From: JADKAV01 sp037045455
GTDB lineage: Bacteria > Actinomycetota > Actinomycetes > S36-B12 > UBA10799
NCBI GenBank assembly: GCA_037045455.1
Contig: JBAOIN010000012.1
Location: 434,001-498,000 of the forward strand
Direction: 5' to 3'
DNA length: 64,000 nucleotides
Shown here: positions 17,727 to 29,586 of the stretch, piece by piece
How the letters are laid out: each line of letters begins with the position of its first letter
Numbering within the stretch: the first letter of the stretch is position 1
Translations under genes and position numbers: made by a program
Notes under the pieces: model-generated
Database searches by the model: none
What the model was told of the DNA's origin: nothing
The model's input: only the letters and a program-made list of their open reading frames with translations

Positions 17727-17840
17727 CGCCACGATTGCGCGGCATGCCCGGGCGTACACTGGGAACAGGACGAAGGTCCGATGTGTCGCCGCGGCGGACA
17801 CACCCGGCGACCCACCGGCCCGAGTGGACGGAGGGTGCTG

Positions 17841-18707
17841 ATGTCGAAGGCAATCATCGTTGGCTATGACGGGTCGGAAGGCTCGACCGCTGCATTGACG
17901 TGGGCGGCCGGCGCTGCATCACAGCGCGGTCGCACCCTTGACGTCCTCACCACGTGGAGCATGCCCGCTGCCGATCTCGGCATCGGTGCGTCTGCGACCC
18001 TCCAGCAGGATCTCGTCGACGAGTTGCGCAAGGAAGCGCAAGCGACGAACGACGAAGCCTTGGAGATCGCCGCCAAGCATGGCGTGAACGCGACCGGCAC
18101 GATCGTTGTCGGACGTCCGGCTTCCGCGCTGGTCAACCTCTCCGAGGACGCCGAGATGGTGGTGGTGGGCAGCCATGGTTCCGGCGGGCTGACCGGCTAC
18201 CTGCTGGGCAGCGTCTCTCGCCAGGTCGCCACGCACGCTGCCTGCCCGAGCGTCGTCGTGCGCCCGGTCACCGGCGCCAGCCATGACATCGTGGTTGGTG
18301 TCGACGGCTCGCCGCACTCGATCAAGGCGCTGGGATGGGCCTTCGAGCAGGCCAGTTTCAGCGGCTGCTCCCTGCACGTGCTGCACAGCTGGGAGATCCC
18401 GCCGACCTGGTCGATGGTCGAGGTCCCCAGTTACGAGCCCGAAGTGCTGATCCGCGACTACGGCAACGCCGAGTTGCGGGAGACCTCCGAGGCGATGGCC
18501 GGCTTCCGGGAGAACTTCCCGGACGTGAAGGTGCGCCAAGAGGTCATGAAGGGCAGCCCGGTGAAGGCGCTGATCAAGGCCAGCGAGAACGCCCAGTTGT
18601 TGGTCGTCGGGTCACGTGGTCTCGGAGGCTTCCGCGGGCTGCTGCTCGGCTCGGTGAGCCACGCCGTGGTGCACAAGGCTGCCTGCCCGGTCGCTGTCGT
18701 ACCGTGA
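17841..18707 (+). CDS. Universal stress protein, two tandem domains
   Basis: 288 residues made of two Usp domains. Domain 1 (about 3-143) has IIVGYDGSEGS and VVVGSHGSGGLTGYLLGSVS; domain 2 (about 148-288) has IVVGVDGSPHS and VVGSRGLGGFRGLLLGSVS. Both contain the ATP-binding G-2x-G-9x-G(S/T) pattern. These proteins respond to starvation, hypoxia or other stress. The stop is 4 bp before the purQ start, and the purQ -10 box overlaps its last codons. Confidence 0.93.
   Translation: MSKAIIVGYDGSEGSTAALTWAAGAASQRGRTLDVLTTWSMPAADLGIGASATLQQDLVDELRKEAQATNDEALEIAAKHGVNATGTIVVGRPASALVNLSEDAEMVVVGSHGSGGLTGYLLGSVSRQVATHAACPSVVVRPVTGASHDIVVGVDGSPHSIKALGWAFEQASFSGCSLHVLHSWEIPPTWSMVEVPSYEPEVLIRDYGNAELRETSEAMAGFRENFPDVKVRQEVMKGSPVKALIKASENAQLLVVGSRGLGGFRGLLLGSVSHAVVHKAACPVAVVP
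18700..18705 (+). promoter_or_regulatory. -10 box of purQ (leaderless), inside the Usp gene end
   Basis: TACCGT ends six bases before GTG 18712 and overlaps the final codons of the upstream gene. Confidence 0.45.
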
Positions 18708-18711
18708 GGGT

Positions 18712-19380
18712 GTGCGAGTCGGAGTAGTCACCTTCCCCGGGACCCTCGATGACGTCGATGCCGCGCGGGCGGTGCAATACGCCGGTGGTGAGGCGGTGGC
18801 GTTGTGGCACGGCGACCACGACCTGCGCGGGGTGGACGCGGTCGTGCTGCCCGGCGGGTTCTCCTATGGGGACTACCTTCGCGCAGGTGCGATCGCCCGG
18901 TTCGCGCCGGTGATGAGCGAAGTGGTGTCGGCGGCGGAGTCCGGGATGCCGGTGCTCGGGATCTGCAACGGCTTCCAGGTGCTGTGCGAGGCGCACCTGC
19001 TGCCCGGTGCCTTGGTCCGCAATCAGAGTCTGCACTTCGTGTGCCGCGACCAGGGGTTGCGCGTGGAGAACACCACGACGGCCTGGACCGCCGGCTTCGA
19101 GGTGGGCGACGAGATCGTGGTGCCGGTCAAGAACGGGGAAGGCTCCTACATCGCTGACGAGGCCACACTCGACATGCTGGAGGGGGAGGGCCGGGTGGCG
19201 TTCCGTTACATCGGCGGCAACCCCAATGGCTCGCGTCGCGACATCGCGGGCATCTCGAACGCGCGGGGAAACGTCGTGGGCCTCATGCCGCACCCGGAGC
19301 ACGCCATCGATCCCCTGACCGGGCCGGGGACCGATGGGCTGGGATTGTTCACCTCGCTGCTGGAGCGGGCCGGGGTCTGA
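18712..19380 (+). CDS. purQ: Phosphoribosylformylglycinamidine synthase, glutaminase subunit
   Basis: 222 residues, intact. It supplies ammonia from glutamine to PurL. The class I glutamine amidotransferase triad is seen: nucleophile Cys in GICNGFQVL near residue 85, and His/Glu in MPHPEHAID near residue 195. The VLPGGFSYGDYLRAGAIAR segment is characteristic of PurQ. GTG 18712 is supported by the -10 box upstream. Confidence 0.96.
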   Translation: MRVGVVTFPGTLDDVDAARAVQYAGGEAVALWHGDHDLRGVDAVVLPGGFSYGDYLRAGAIARFAPVMSEVVSAAESGMPVLGICNGFQVLCEAHLLPGALVRNQSLHFVCRDQGLRVENTTTAWTAGFEVGDEIVVPVKNGEGSYIADEATLDMLEGEGRVAFRYIGGNPNGSRRDIAGISNARGNVVGLMPHPEHAIDPLTGPGTDGLGLFTSLLERAGV

Positions 19381-19544
19381 GCGCCTCACAGTATTCCGTG
19401 GCGCCGGACCCACTGACGTTGCCATCGGTCATGCACCAATAGACGCGTGCGCGTCGGGCTTCCGGTACTGCCGGACTGCTAATTCGAGACGGCATAGTGC
19501 AGATTGCAGATTCTGGTGACCGTACTGGGAATCGCTCGGGCGCC

Positions 19545-19620
19545 ATCGGTTAGACCTTGGAACATCCGTTAGTCGAAATGTCCGTTTTGCCCTCTAACCG
19601 ATGGGTGAAGGTCTAACCGC
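19545..19620. repeat. Four-box palindromic element, ATCSGTKAG type, short centre
   Basis: Boxes ATCGGTTAG (19545), ATCCGTTAG (19564), CTAACCGAT (19594) and CTAACCGC (19613). The period is 19 bp on each side and the centre spacing is 30 bp start to start. It lies between purQ and the protease remnant. Confidence 0.7.
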
Positions 19621-19991
19621 TGTGCCGGAAGGCTGGTCGAGGAGCCCCGTACGTCGGCGAACCGGTCTGCTTCGGCGGCTTTGTCTCGGGCGACTACTGC
19701 GGACTTTCCGTGACAGCCACAAATACCCGGATAAGTAGTTCGCTGTATGACGTCCGCAATGTGGAGGTTGCCATGGGAACGACGTGTCCTCAGGAAGGCG
19801 ATTCCGGCGGTCCCGTCTTCCGATACTTCGGAGCCGTCGCATATGTCGAAGCGACCGGGGTTGTTGGTGCCTACGCTTCGGGCAGTCCCTACTGCAGCAT
19901 GGCGTTCACGGGTGTTGAGGAAGCCCGACAGGCCTGTGAGTGGGGAACTCGACTTCGCCTGAGTCTCGTCCTTCGGGACTCTGACTCATAG
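19617..19991 (+). pseudogene. Remnant of a trypsin-like (S1) serine peptidase
   Basis: An open frame of about 124 codons with no clear start. It contains PYVGEPVCFGGFVSGDYCG and, near 19795, the S1 active-site serine motif GDSGGPV, then a C-terminal FTGVEEARQACEWG-like end. This resembles the second half of streptogrisin-type secreted proteases. The signal peptide and the His and Asp of the triad are missing, so it is probably a truncated copy. Confidence 0.5.
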
Positions 19992-20019
19992 GTACCGTGG
20001 CCGACCAGCAAGACCCCAA

Positions 20020-20025
20020 TAAACT
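20020..20025 (+). promoter_or_regulatory. -10 box of purL (leaderless)
   Basis: TAAACT ends six bases before ATG 20032. Confidence 0.5.
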
Positions 20026-20031
20026 GACCCT

Positions 20032-22322
<2,291 letters not shown>

Positions 22323-22323
<1 letters not shown>

Positions 22324-22896
22324 TGCACGTCAAACCCGTCGTCCTCGAAGGTCGCTACGTGCGGCTCGAGCCCTTGAGTCCCGAGCATGCGGCGCTGGCC
22401 GAGATCACCGAAGGCTTCGAGTTCCTGCAGCGGGAGCCGTTCGACCAGTGGTTTCCGGTCAGCGCAAGCCAGCAGCGATCCACTGTTCTTCGCGGCGGTC
22501 GTGGATGGGAAGGCAGTCGGGCGAGCCTCCATTCTGCGCATGGAGCCCGGGCATCGCGTGGCCGAGATCGGGCACATCTTGTGGGGTCCGGCCATGCGGC
22601 GTACCCCAGCTTCGACCGAGGCGGTTTTCCTGCTGTGCGACTACCTGTTCGGCCTCGGTGCCCGGCGCGTGGAGTGGAAGTGCAACAACCTCAACGAGGC
22701 CTCCAAAGCCGCGGCCCAGCGGATCGGGTTCACGTTTGAGGGGGTCTTCCGCCAGCACATGATCGTCAACGGCGAGAGCCGGGATACCGCGTGGTTCTCG
22801 CTGCTTGATCACGAGTGGCCAGCCCGCCGCGAGGCGATCACGGCCTGGCTCGACCCGGCGAACTTCGATCAGGGCCAGCAGCGCCGGGCTTTGTGA
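22323..22896 (+). CDS. GNAT acetyltransferase (RimJ/RimL type), frame broken once
   Basis: About 190 residues. ATG 22323 overlaps the purL stop (TGATG). VVLEGRYVRLEPLSPEHA at the start, and AEIGHILWGPAMRRT, RRVEWKCNNLNEASKAAAQRIGFTFEGVFR with the acetyl-CoA region, are typical of the RimJ/RimL group. One extra base near 22468 shifts the frame before DPLFFAAVVDGKAVG. Substrate unknown. Confidence 0.8.
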
Positions 22897-22967
22897 CGCA
22901 GCGCACCAGAAACTGCGTCGCGCACTCACAAAGTCCCACCGGCCCCAGGCGGCTTTGTGACGCAGCG
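22887..22967. repeat. Direct and inverted repeat cluster after the acetyltransferase
   Basis: A 17-bp direct repeat, GGCTTTGTGACGCAGCG, occurs at 22887-22903 and 22951-22967. An inverted diverged copy (CTGCGTC... TCACAAAG, 22913-22933) lies between them, giving a forward-reverse-forward arrangement. The first copy overlaps the end of the acetyltransferase gene. Confidence 0.6.
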
Positions 22968-23000
22968 ACCACTTCTGGCCCCCGGAGGTAGCCTGGCCGC

Positions 23001-23274
23001 ATGCGGGAGGAAGTCAAGGCCGCGCTGGCCGCCTTCGCCGCTGCCGCGCCCGGCAGGTCGGTCGAGATCCGGGTGCCCCCGTACGCCGCGATCCAGGCAG
23101 TCCCGGGCGGTCCGCACCGCCGGGGTACCCCGCGCGCGGTCGTGGAGTGCGACGGACCGACCTGGCTGGCGCTGGTACGCGGCGAGTTGACATGGGCGCG
23201 ATGCCGTCGAAACCGGACGGGTCGAGGCCAGCGGAGAGCGCAGCGACCTGTCCGAGTGGTTGCCTCTGCAGTGA
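23001..23274 (+). CDS. Sterol-carrier-family protein, frame broken once
   Basis: About 90 residues from ATG 23001, with TAGCCT six bases upstream (22989-22994). It resembles the small actinobacterial protein found next to purF (compare Mycobacterium tuberculosis Rv0807): VEIRVPPYAAIQ, TPRAVVECDGPTWLALVRGELTW. One extra base near 23201 shifts the frame; the corrected end is ERSDLSEWLPLQ, with TGA 23272-23274. Role unknown; ligand binding is inferred from family naming only. Confidence 0.7.
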
Positions 23275-23367
23275 GCAATGTGCCTGGGCGACGAAACACC
23301 TGCCCGTGTGGAACATCGCTGGTCGGGGCCGCCCTTCCCGAACCCCACCGTGTGCCACACTGAACTA

Positions 23368-24844
23368 GTGGCGCGCGGCGATGGGCGATTGAACCACGAA
23401 CTCCTCCCTGGTGAAAAAGGTCCGCAGGACGCTTGCGGCGTGTTCGGGGTGTGGGCGCCCGGCGAAGAGGTCGCGAAACTCACCTACTTCGGCCTGTACG
23501 CCCTGCAGCACCGTGGGCAGGAATCAGCCGGAATCGCCACCAGCGACGGTAGCCAGGTGCTGGTCTACAAAGACATGGGACTGGTCAGCCAGGTCTTCTC
23601 CGACTCCTTGCTGGAATCGCTGCACGGGCACATCGCCATCGGTCACGCGCGCTACTCAACTACCGGCTCCAGCGTGTGGGAGAACGCCCAGCCGACGTTC
23701 CGCGCCACCGCCACCGGGCATCTCGCGCTGGGACACAACGGCAATCTGACCAACACCCATGAGCTGTCCGAACGGCTGGCGAGCATGGACACTGGCGAGC
23801 TTCCGCTGGACAGCACAGTCATCGCGACCACGGACACCGACCTCATCACCGCGCCTGCTCGCCGCCCACGCCGGAGCGCCGGTGGAGGACGCCGCGATGG
23901 AGGAACTGCCGCGGCTGCGGGGGGCCTTCAGCCTTGTCTTCCTCGATGAGCACACGTTGTACGCCGCCCGCGATCCGCAGGGCATCCGGCCGCTGTGCCT
24001 GGGGCGCTTGGAACGCGGGCTGGGTCGTCGCCAGCGAGACCGCGGCGCTGGACATCGTTGGTGCCTCCTACGTCCGCGAGATCGAGCCCGGCGAGTTCGT
24101 CGCCATCGACGAGAAAGGCGTGCGCTCGCGCAAGTTCGCCCAGCCGGACCCGAAGGGGTGCCTGTTCGAGTACGTCTACCTAGCCCGGCCCGGACTCGAT
24201 CCTCAACGGCCGCAGCGTGCACGGCGTCGCGGGTAGCGGTGGGACGGCGGCTGTTCGAGGAAGCGCCCGCCGACGCCGACCTGGTGATTCCAGTGCCGGA
24301 GAGCGGCACCCCCGCCGCGATCGGCTACTCGCAGGCCTCCGGCCTGCCGTTCGCGCAGGGGCTGATCAAGAACGCCTACGTGGGCCGCACGTTCATCTCA
24401 GCCGACTCACAGACGCATCCGGCAGCTCGGCCTGCGGCTGAAGCTCAACCCGCTGTCGGAGGTCATCGCCGGCAAGCGGCTGGTCGTGGTGGACGACTCG
24501 ATCGTGCGGGGCAACACTCAGCGCGCCATCGTGCGGATGCTGCGCGAAGCCGGGGCCCGCGAGGTGCACGTGCGGATCTCCTCGCCGCCGGTGCAATGGC
24601 CCTGCTACTACGGCATCGACTTCGCGTCCCGCGCCGAACTCATTGCGCCAGGGCTTGAGCGTGGACGAGATCCGCACCTCGATCAACGCCGACTCACTCG
24701 GCCTACGTCTCACTCGATGGACTGACCCAGGCTACGCAGGTCGCCGCGGACAAGTTGTGCCGCGCATGCTTCGACGGGGTGTATCCGGTGGAACTGGCCG
24801 ACCCAGCGCTGCGAAGCAAGCACGTGCTGGAGGTGGCTGGGTGA
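23368..24844 (+). CDS. purF: Amidophosphoribosyltransferase, frame broken several times
   Basis: First step of purine synthesis (PRPP plus glutamine to phosphoribosylamine). GTG 23368 begins VARGDGRLNHELLPGEKGPQ; the mature nucleophile Cys is in DACGVFGVW. The PRPP motif VVVDDSIVRGNTQRA (about 24490-24535) is intact. CGVFG, YALQHRGQESAG and the whole Ntn domain are in one frame up to about 23860; further segments (RDPQGIRPLCLG, PESGTPAAIGY, VYPVEL) need several frame changes, mostly added bases. The GTGA overlap with purM at 24841-24844 indicates coupling. Confidence 0.9.
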
Positions 24845-25895
24845 GCAGCTACGCCGACGCAGGCGTCGACGTCGAGGCTGGCGAGCTGGCCGTTGCACTG
24901 ATGAAGGAACGGGTCGCGGCCACCATGCGGCCCGAGGTGGTCGGCGGACTCGGCGGGTTCGCGGGGCTGTTCGACGCCTCGGCCCTGGCGCGCTACAAGC
25001 GGCCGCTGCTGGCCACGGCCACGGACGGGGTGGGCACGAAGATCGACGTCGCGCGGCGGCTAGATGTGCACGACACGATCGGCATCGACCTGGTCGCCAT
25101 GGTGGTGGACGACCTCGTGGTGTGTGGCGCCGAACCGCTGTTCATGACCGACTACATCGCCACGGGCAGGGTCGTTCCGGAACGCATCGCCGCGATCGTC
25201 AGCGGCATCGCTGCGGGGTGTGAGCAGGCCGGCTGCGCCTTGCTCGGCGGCGAAACGGCCGAGCATCCCGGGCTGATGCAGCCCGACGAGTACGACGTTG
25301 CGGGTGCCGGTACCGCAGTGGTGGAAGCCGACGACCTGCTCGGTCCGGATCGGGTTCGGGCAGGGGACACCGTGATCGCGATGGCCTCCTCGGGCCTGCA
25401 TTCCAACGGCTTCTCGCTTGCCCGCAAGGTGCTGCTATGACGCAGTGGGAACTCGACGCGCATGTGCCCGCAGCTGGGCCGCACGCTCGGCGAGGAGATG
25501 CTCGAGCCGACCCGGATCTACACCAAGGACTGTCTGGCAGTCGCCGCCGATGGTGCATGCGTTCTCGCACGTCACGGGAGGTGGCCTGGCCGCGAACCTG
25601 GCTCGCGTGCTGCCAGAGAACCTGCACGCTGACATCGAACGCGATTCGTGGGAGATCCCAGCCGGTGTTCCAGGTGCTGCTTGACCTCGGAGTCGAGCGT
25701 GCAGAGGCAGAGCGGACGTTCAACATGGGAATCGGGATGTTCGCGGTCACAGCGCACCCGGATGCGGTGCTGGCGGCGCTCAACGCGCGGCGGGTGCCGG
25801 CCTGGGTCTGCGGGGAGGTCCGGGAGCGCACGAGCGACGACGTCAGTGACGCTGCCGCCAAAGGCGGGTCGGGCGGGTCGGTCTCTTTGCGCTGA
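24841..25895 (+). CDS. purM: Phosphoribosylformylglycinamidine cyclo-ligase, frame broken several times
   Basis: AIR synthetase. GTG 24841 overlaps the purF stop. The first 200 residues (VDVEAGELAVALMKERV, ATDGVGTKIDVA, IGIDLVAMVVDDLVVCGAEPLF, LLGGETAEHPG) are in one frame to about 25436. Later family segments (LGEEMLEPTRIYTKDCLAV, AFSHVTGGGLAANLARVLP, RTFNMGIGMFAV) lie in other frames, consistent with added bases near 25437, 25447, 25470, 25555 and 25660. The stop is near 25895. Confidence 0.88.
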
Positions 25896-25974
25896 CGGGA
25901 TAACCCCGGAGGCTGGTTGAGCCGTTTGATAGACAACGGCGCGGGGACGAACCCGCATCTCCCGTGAAGTTGTA

Positions 25975-26061
25975 ATCCGTGAGCACGCCGGGCATCGGTG
26001 AGCACGCCGGGCGCCCAGAACCTGCCCGCAGCTCTCACGGATGCCCGGAACGCTCACGGAT
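25975..26061. repeat. Four-box palindromic element, ATCSGTKAG type, 40-bp centre
   Basis: Boxes ATCCGTGAG (25975), ATCGGTGAG (25994), CTCACGGAT (26034) and CTCACGGAT (26053): 19, 40 and 19 bp between starts. The copies at 33642 and 59934 have the same spacing; 29 bases of the left arm are identical to the copy at 59934. It lies between purM and the bldC-like gene. Confidence 0.8.
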
Positions 26062-26201
26062 CGGCGGGGCCGGGGCTCGGCACGTGGAAGATCCGAACTC
26101 GCTGCATCCGGTGAGTGGCCGAATGTTCTAGAGCCTGTCTATGTCAATCACACCCGGGAGCCGGAAATCGAACGTCTGCGCTGATGATCCGGGTGCGCTA
26201 G

Positions 26202-26412
26202 CTACCCCTGCTGTGTCCGCTGGGCCGGGAGTCCCTCGAGCAGCGCATTGACCTCACTGGCCAGATAGCGCCGGTGACCGCCCAAGGTCTTGACGCAGGG
26301 AAAGCTTGCCAGCCTTGGCCCAACGCGTCACGGTCTTCGGATCCACGCGGAACAGCGCGGCCACCTCGGACGGGGTGAGAAGATCCTCCGGATTGCTGAT
26401 GTTGGCGCTCAT
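26202..26412 (-). CDS. bldC: BldC-like MerR-family small DNA-binding protein, frame broken once
   Basis: About 69 residues from ATG 26412, with GGAG upstream. LLTPSEVAALFRVDPKTVTRWAKAGKL is the winged-helix core of BldC, a developmental regulator that binds direct repeats. One extra base near 26298 breaks the frame after GKL; without it the wing LGGHRRYLASEVNALL follows and ends at TAG 26202-26204. It is in the same place as in other actinobacteria, next to DUF3073 and after purM. Confidence 0.85.
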
Positions 26413-26643
26413 CCGCTTCTCCAAATGTCCGGCGATGGTTCTGGCTGACGGGTTACGTGTGAGTCTTTCACCCAACCATTCCCCGGGCAACTCAATGCTC
26501 GGTAAGCGGGTGGGTGAGGTGCGTATGCGAGCAGGCTCGGGGTAGGATTTCTGCGGATGGGCTAGCGCCCAGCAATGTAATTGCACGTAATTGTCACACC
26601 ACCACTGTCGGGTATCGAATCCCGGGCGAGGGGGTCGAGCCAT

Positions 26644-26847
26644 ATGGGGCGCGGCCGAGCAAAGGCCAAGCAGACCAAGGTTGCGCGCGAGTTGAAGTAC
26701 AACGCGCCGCGAACGGACCTTGAGGCACTGCAGCAGGAACTGAGCGGGCACAAGTCGTCGGTCCACGACGACGATGTCGAGGACGAGGACTATGACGACC
26801 CGTACGCGCAATATGCGGACGAGGACGACGATGACGAGGATCGCTGA
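26644..26847 (+). CDS. DUF3073 protein
   Basis: 67 residues. The basic N-terminus MGRGRAKAKQTKVARELKY is the conserved DUF3073 signature; after about residue 40 the chain becomes strongly acidic (VHDDDVEDEDYDDPYAQYADEDDDD). The family has no established function but is conserved in actinobacteria beside purM and bldC. It is divergent from the bldC-like gene. Confidence 0.92.
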   Translation: MGRGRAKAKQTKVARELKYNAPRTDLEALQQELSGHKSSVHDDDVEDEDYDDPYAQYADEDDDDEDR

Positions 26848-26952
26848 GTAGCGCCCGGGACACGGCTTGAAGTGCACTGACTTGTGCCGTCCCGCTGTGT
26901 TGCAGCGGTCAGTTATGAAACGCGTTGTGACCGTACCGTTACCGAATCGCGC

Positions 26953-26968
26953 TGTGACCTACGTCATT
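26953..26968 (+). promoter_or_regulatory. CRP/FNR-like site upstream of the small gene at 26999
   Basis: TGTGACCTACGTCATT resembles TGTGA-N6-TCACA with two mismatches. A similar TGTGACC half-site lies 26 bp upstream. Weak evidence. Confidence 0.3.
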
Positions 26969-26998
26969 TCTTGACGCGGGTGGTCGATCCTAAGAGAC

Positions 26999-27178
26999 GT
27001 GGTTCAAACAGCGACACACCTGAAGACCGGCGACACCATCGACGTGGATGGTGACCAGTTGGTGGTCTTTCACTTGTGTCATGAGTACGGCGAGGTCGTC
27101 GTGGACGCTGTGAGTGCAGTCTCCGCCCGCCGGTTCGAACTCCACTACTCCTTCGAGGAGTGCGTCAGCGTTCTCTAG
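26999..27178 (+). CDS. Small hypothetical protein (59 aa)
   Basis: GTG 26999 to TAG 27176-27178. The sequence (THLKTGDTIDVDGDQLVVFH, RRFELHYSFEECVSVL) has alternating hydrophobic residues as in a small beta-rich domain, and the third codon positions are mostly G/C. An opposite-strand ORF of 82 codons overlaps it and was considered less likely. No homologue is recognised. Confidence 0.5.
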   Translation: MVQTATHLKTGDTIDVDGDQLVVFHLCHEYGEVVVDAVSAVSARRFELHYSFEECVSVL

Positions 27179-27233
27179 GAAACGTCCCGGCGCGCCTGAG
27201 CGGGCGCCGCGTAGCAGTTTCTCGACATCATGA

Positions 27234-27276
27234 TTCACAACTCCGCACGAGTCGGCTGTGCATGCGGAGTTGTGAA
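27234..27276. repeat. Perfect hairpin
   Basis: 14-bp arms TTCACAACTCCGCA (27234-27247) and TGCGGAGTTGTGAA (27263-27276) with a 15-nt loop. The arm end recurs inverted at 27363-27373 (AGTTGTGAATC). It lies downstream of the small gene and could be its terminator. Confidence 0.6.
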
Positions 27277-27487
27277 GGTCCAGCCGCCAGGCTGTCCCGA
27301 TATGTCCGAATCTTGCCCTTCAAAGACGCGCATCTGGGCCAGTTTGATCAAGGATCGCGCGCAGTTGTGAATCGTGCGTGAAAAGGCACCCGATCGGTCC
27401 CGATACGCTACGGGTAGTCCGGTTTGCTGGTACCGGGGTTCTGGGGGGTTGGTACCGGCCCCGCTGGGGGGCCGGTACCGCCGCGGT

Positions 27488-28258
27488 CTATTCCCAGTAG
27501 TGGATGTCGGCGCGTGAGCGCTGGTCGAGGAGTTCGCGCATGTCGACCTGGCCGAGGTTGATCTTGCGGGCGTGGTTGGCCAGCCGGTTGACGATGGAGT
27601 CGGCGGCGACTCGGTCGGGTAGGGCTTCGACCCAGTAGCCGGGCCCGGACTGGGCGGCGATCATGGTGGGCAGGCGGTGTTCGCGGTTGGCCAGGACGGC
27701 GAACAGGTCGGCGGCGGCGTCGCTGTCGATGCCGACGGTGAGGAAGTCGTCGATGATGAGCAGGTCGACGTCGGACAGCTCGTTGAGCAGTTTCTGGTGG
27801 GCGATGCCGTCGGCTGCGGGCGATGACGAGTTGGCGGGCGAGGTCGTCCATGCGGGCGTAGGTGACGGCGTGGCCGTTGTGGCAGGCGGCGATCCCGATC
27901 GCGCAGGCCAGGTAGGTCTTCCCGCCGCCGGTGGGCGAGACGATGAGCAGGTTGGTGGGGTCGGCGCTCCAGTCGTGGGCGGCGTAGCGTTTCATCCGCA
28001 CGGCGGTGATGCCGCGTCCGTCCTGGAAGTGCGATCTCGGCGACGGTGGCGTGCGGGATGGGGAACCCGCGCGCTGCGGATGAGTTTGTCGACCCGGTTC
28101 GCGCGGCGCTGTTCCAGAGCGTCATCGACGGCGGTGAGGAACAGCTGCTCGGGGGTGAGGTCGTCGTTGGCCTCGTCGGCGAGGAGTTGCTCGAAGTGGG
28201 TGGCGACGTGGGTGACGCGCAGGGCCCGGAACTTGTCGTAGTCGATGCTGGTGAACAT
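27488..28258 (-). CDS. istB: IstB-like helper ATPase of the IS21 element, frame broken
   Basis: About 255 residues from ATG 28258 (MFTSIDYDKFRALRVTHVATHFEQLL). The Walker A region is SPTGGGKTYLACAIG, then HNGHAVTYARMDDLARQL and a Walker B-like LLIIDDF, then the C-terminus RADIHYWE with TAG 27488-27490. Frame changes are needed near 28030-28085 (to join ARGFPIPHATVAEI with RMKRYAAHDW) and near 27820. It helps IstA choose the target DNA. Confidence 0.85.
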
Positions 28259-29586
28259 CACAGCTCCCGCCTGCTGGCCGTAGTGGCTCGGCGTCGCGCA
28301 CGAACACGTCCGCGCTGGCGTCCTGCGCGCGCGCCGGCGGGTTTGCGGGTCGAGGCCGCCGGGGTCACGACGGCTGGTTTCTTGGTGTCGCTGTCGATGG
28401 CCGCCAGTGACCCGTTTGACGGTCGTGTAGGTGGGATAGGCGCCGCGCGTTGACGATCTCCTGGCAGGCCGCTTCGAGGCGCTGCCGGTTGCTGCTTGCC
28501 CGAGCCCGGTCAGGATGTTCTGGGCAGTCCAGATAGCCTTGCGCCTCGATCGCGTGGCGGTCGAGGATCTGCTCGATCACCGCGACCGTGGCCGGGCCGT
28601 AGCTGCGGGCCCGGTCGGTGAACCAGCGCCGCGACCACAGCCCGGCGACGTCGCGGTGCTGCGGCGGGCACGTGCTCGGGCAGGGTGGAGTACTGGCCCT
28701 TGCGCCCGTGCAGCCGGCGGTGCTCGCAGACGATGTCGTGGCCGTCGAACACCGTCACCCGGGCAGCGCTCAGCCGGACCCGCAGCAGCCGCCCGGCCAG
28801 CGCGTAGGGCACCGAGTAGTACTGGCTGTCGCAGGCGATGTGGTAGTTGCGCCCGGCCTTGACCTCCTTCCACTCGACCTCCTCGAACCGCTCGGCCGGC
28901 AGCGGCCCCAAACACGCGGCCTCCTCGGCCTGCGAACCGTTCCCAGCGGGTCGTGCCGTCGGCGCGGCGGATCGTCCTCGTTGATCTCCCGGACCCGCTC
29001 GGCGATGGCGGTGTTCAGATCGGCCAGGCTCGTCCACACCTCCTCGGCCAGGTAGCCGATCACCCGCTTGTTGACCACGTCCACGGCCTTCTCCACCGCA
29101 GCCTTGTCCCGCGGCTTGCGCACCCTGCGCCGGCACGATCGCGGTGCCGTAGTGATCGGCCAGCTGCTGGTAGCGGGCGTTGACCACCCGCGCGGCATCC
29201 CCGCGCGTGGGCCGCACCGTGGCCGTGGTCGGGTTGTCCGGGACCACCAGTTGCGGCACCCCGCCGAGGAACTCGAACGCGCCCACATGCCCGGCCAGCC
29301 ACGCCTCGGACTTCATGCGACATGAACGCCCGGCAGAACACCACCCCGGAGATAGGGCAGCACCGCCACGAACAGGTACGCCTTGCTCACCTGCCCGGTG
29401 ACCGCGTCGACCAGGTCGAGGGTGTCCCCGGCCCAGTCGACCAGCATCGCCCGGCCCGGCTCGTGGTGCAGCGTCGCGACCAGATCCAACGACCTGGACA
29501 CTGCTCGGAGAACAACGCGCAGTACTGCGAGTACCCGTACTTCTTGCCTGGACCAGCCGACCCCGACATAGCGGCGCCACCCAACC
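28259..29586 (-). pseudogene. istA: IstA transposase of the IS21 element, N-terminus missing, frame broken
   Basis: It starts with GKKYGYSQYCALFSE near 29550; the HTH domain and about 105 N-terminal residues expected before this point are absent. DDE-fold segments follow: HHEPGRAMLVDWAGDTLDLV (first acidic residue), YLFVAVLPYSGVVFCRAFMS, GAFEFLGGVPQLVVPDNPTTA (second acidic residue) and PRKPRDKAAVEKAVDVVNK (final Glu), then VEWKEVKAGRNYH. Single-base insertions break the frame many times. The element is probably immobile. Confidence 0.8.

Larger units (their letters stand above)
27420..29586 (-). mobile_element. IS21-family element, truncated on the istA side (ends approximate)
   Basis: It holds istA and istB on the minus strand. 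The downstream end has three GGTACCGG-type sites (about 27430-27475), as expected for the multiple terminal repeats of IS21 elements. The istA end stops at the ggt start near 29587, and about the first 105 residues of istA are missing. No target duplication can be seen because the other end is gone. Confidence 0.7.

Noticed and set aside
26990..27238. An 82-codon minus-strand ORF opposite the 59-aa gene
   Set aside because: The + strand frame has better composition and a plausible start; the minus frame looks like a shadow.
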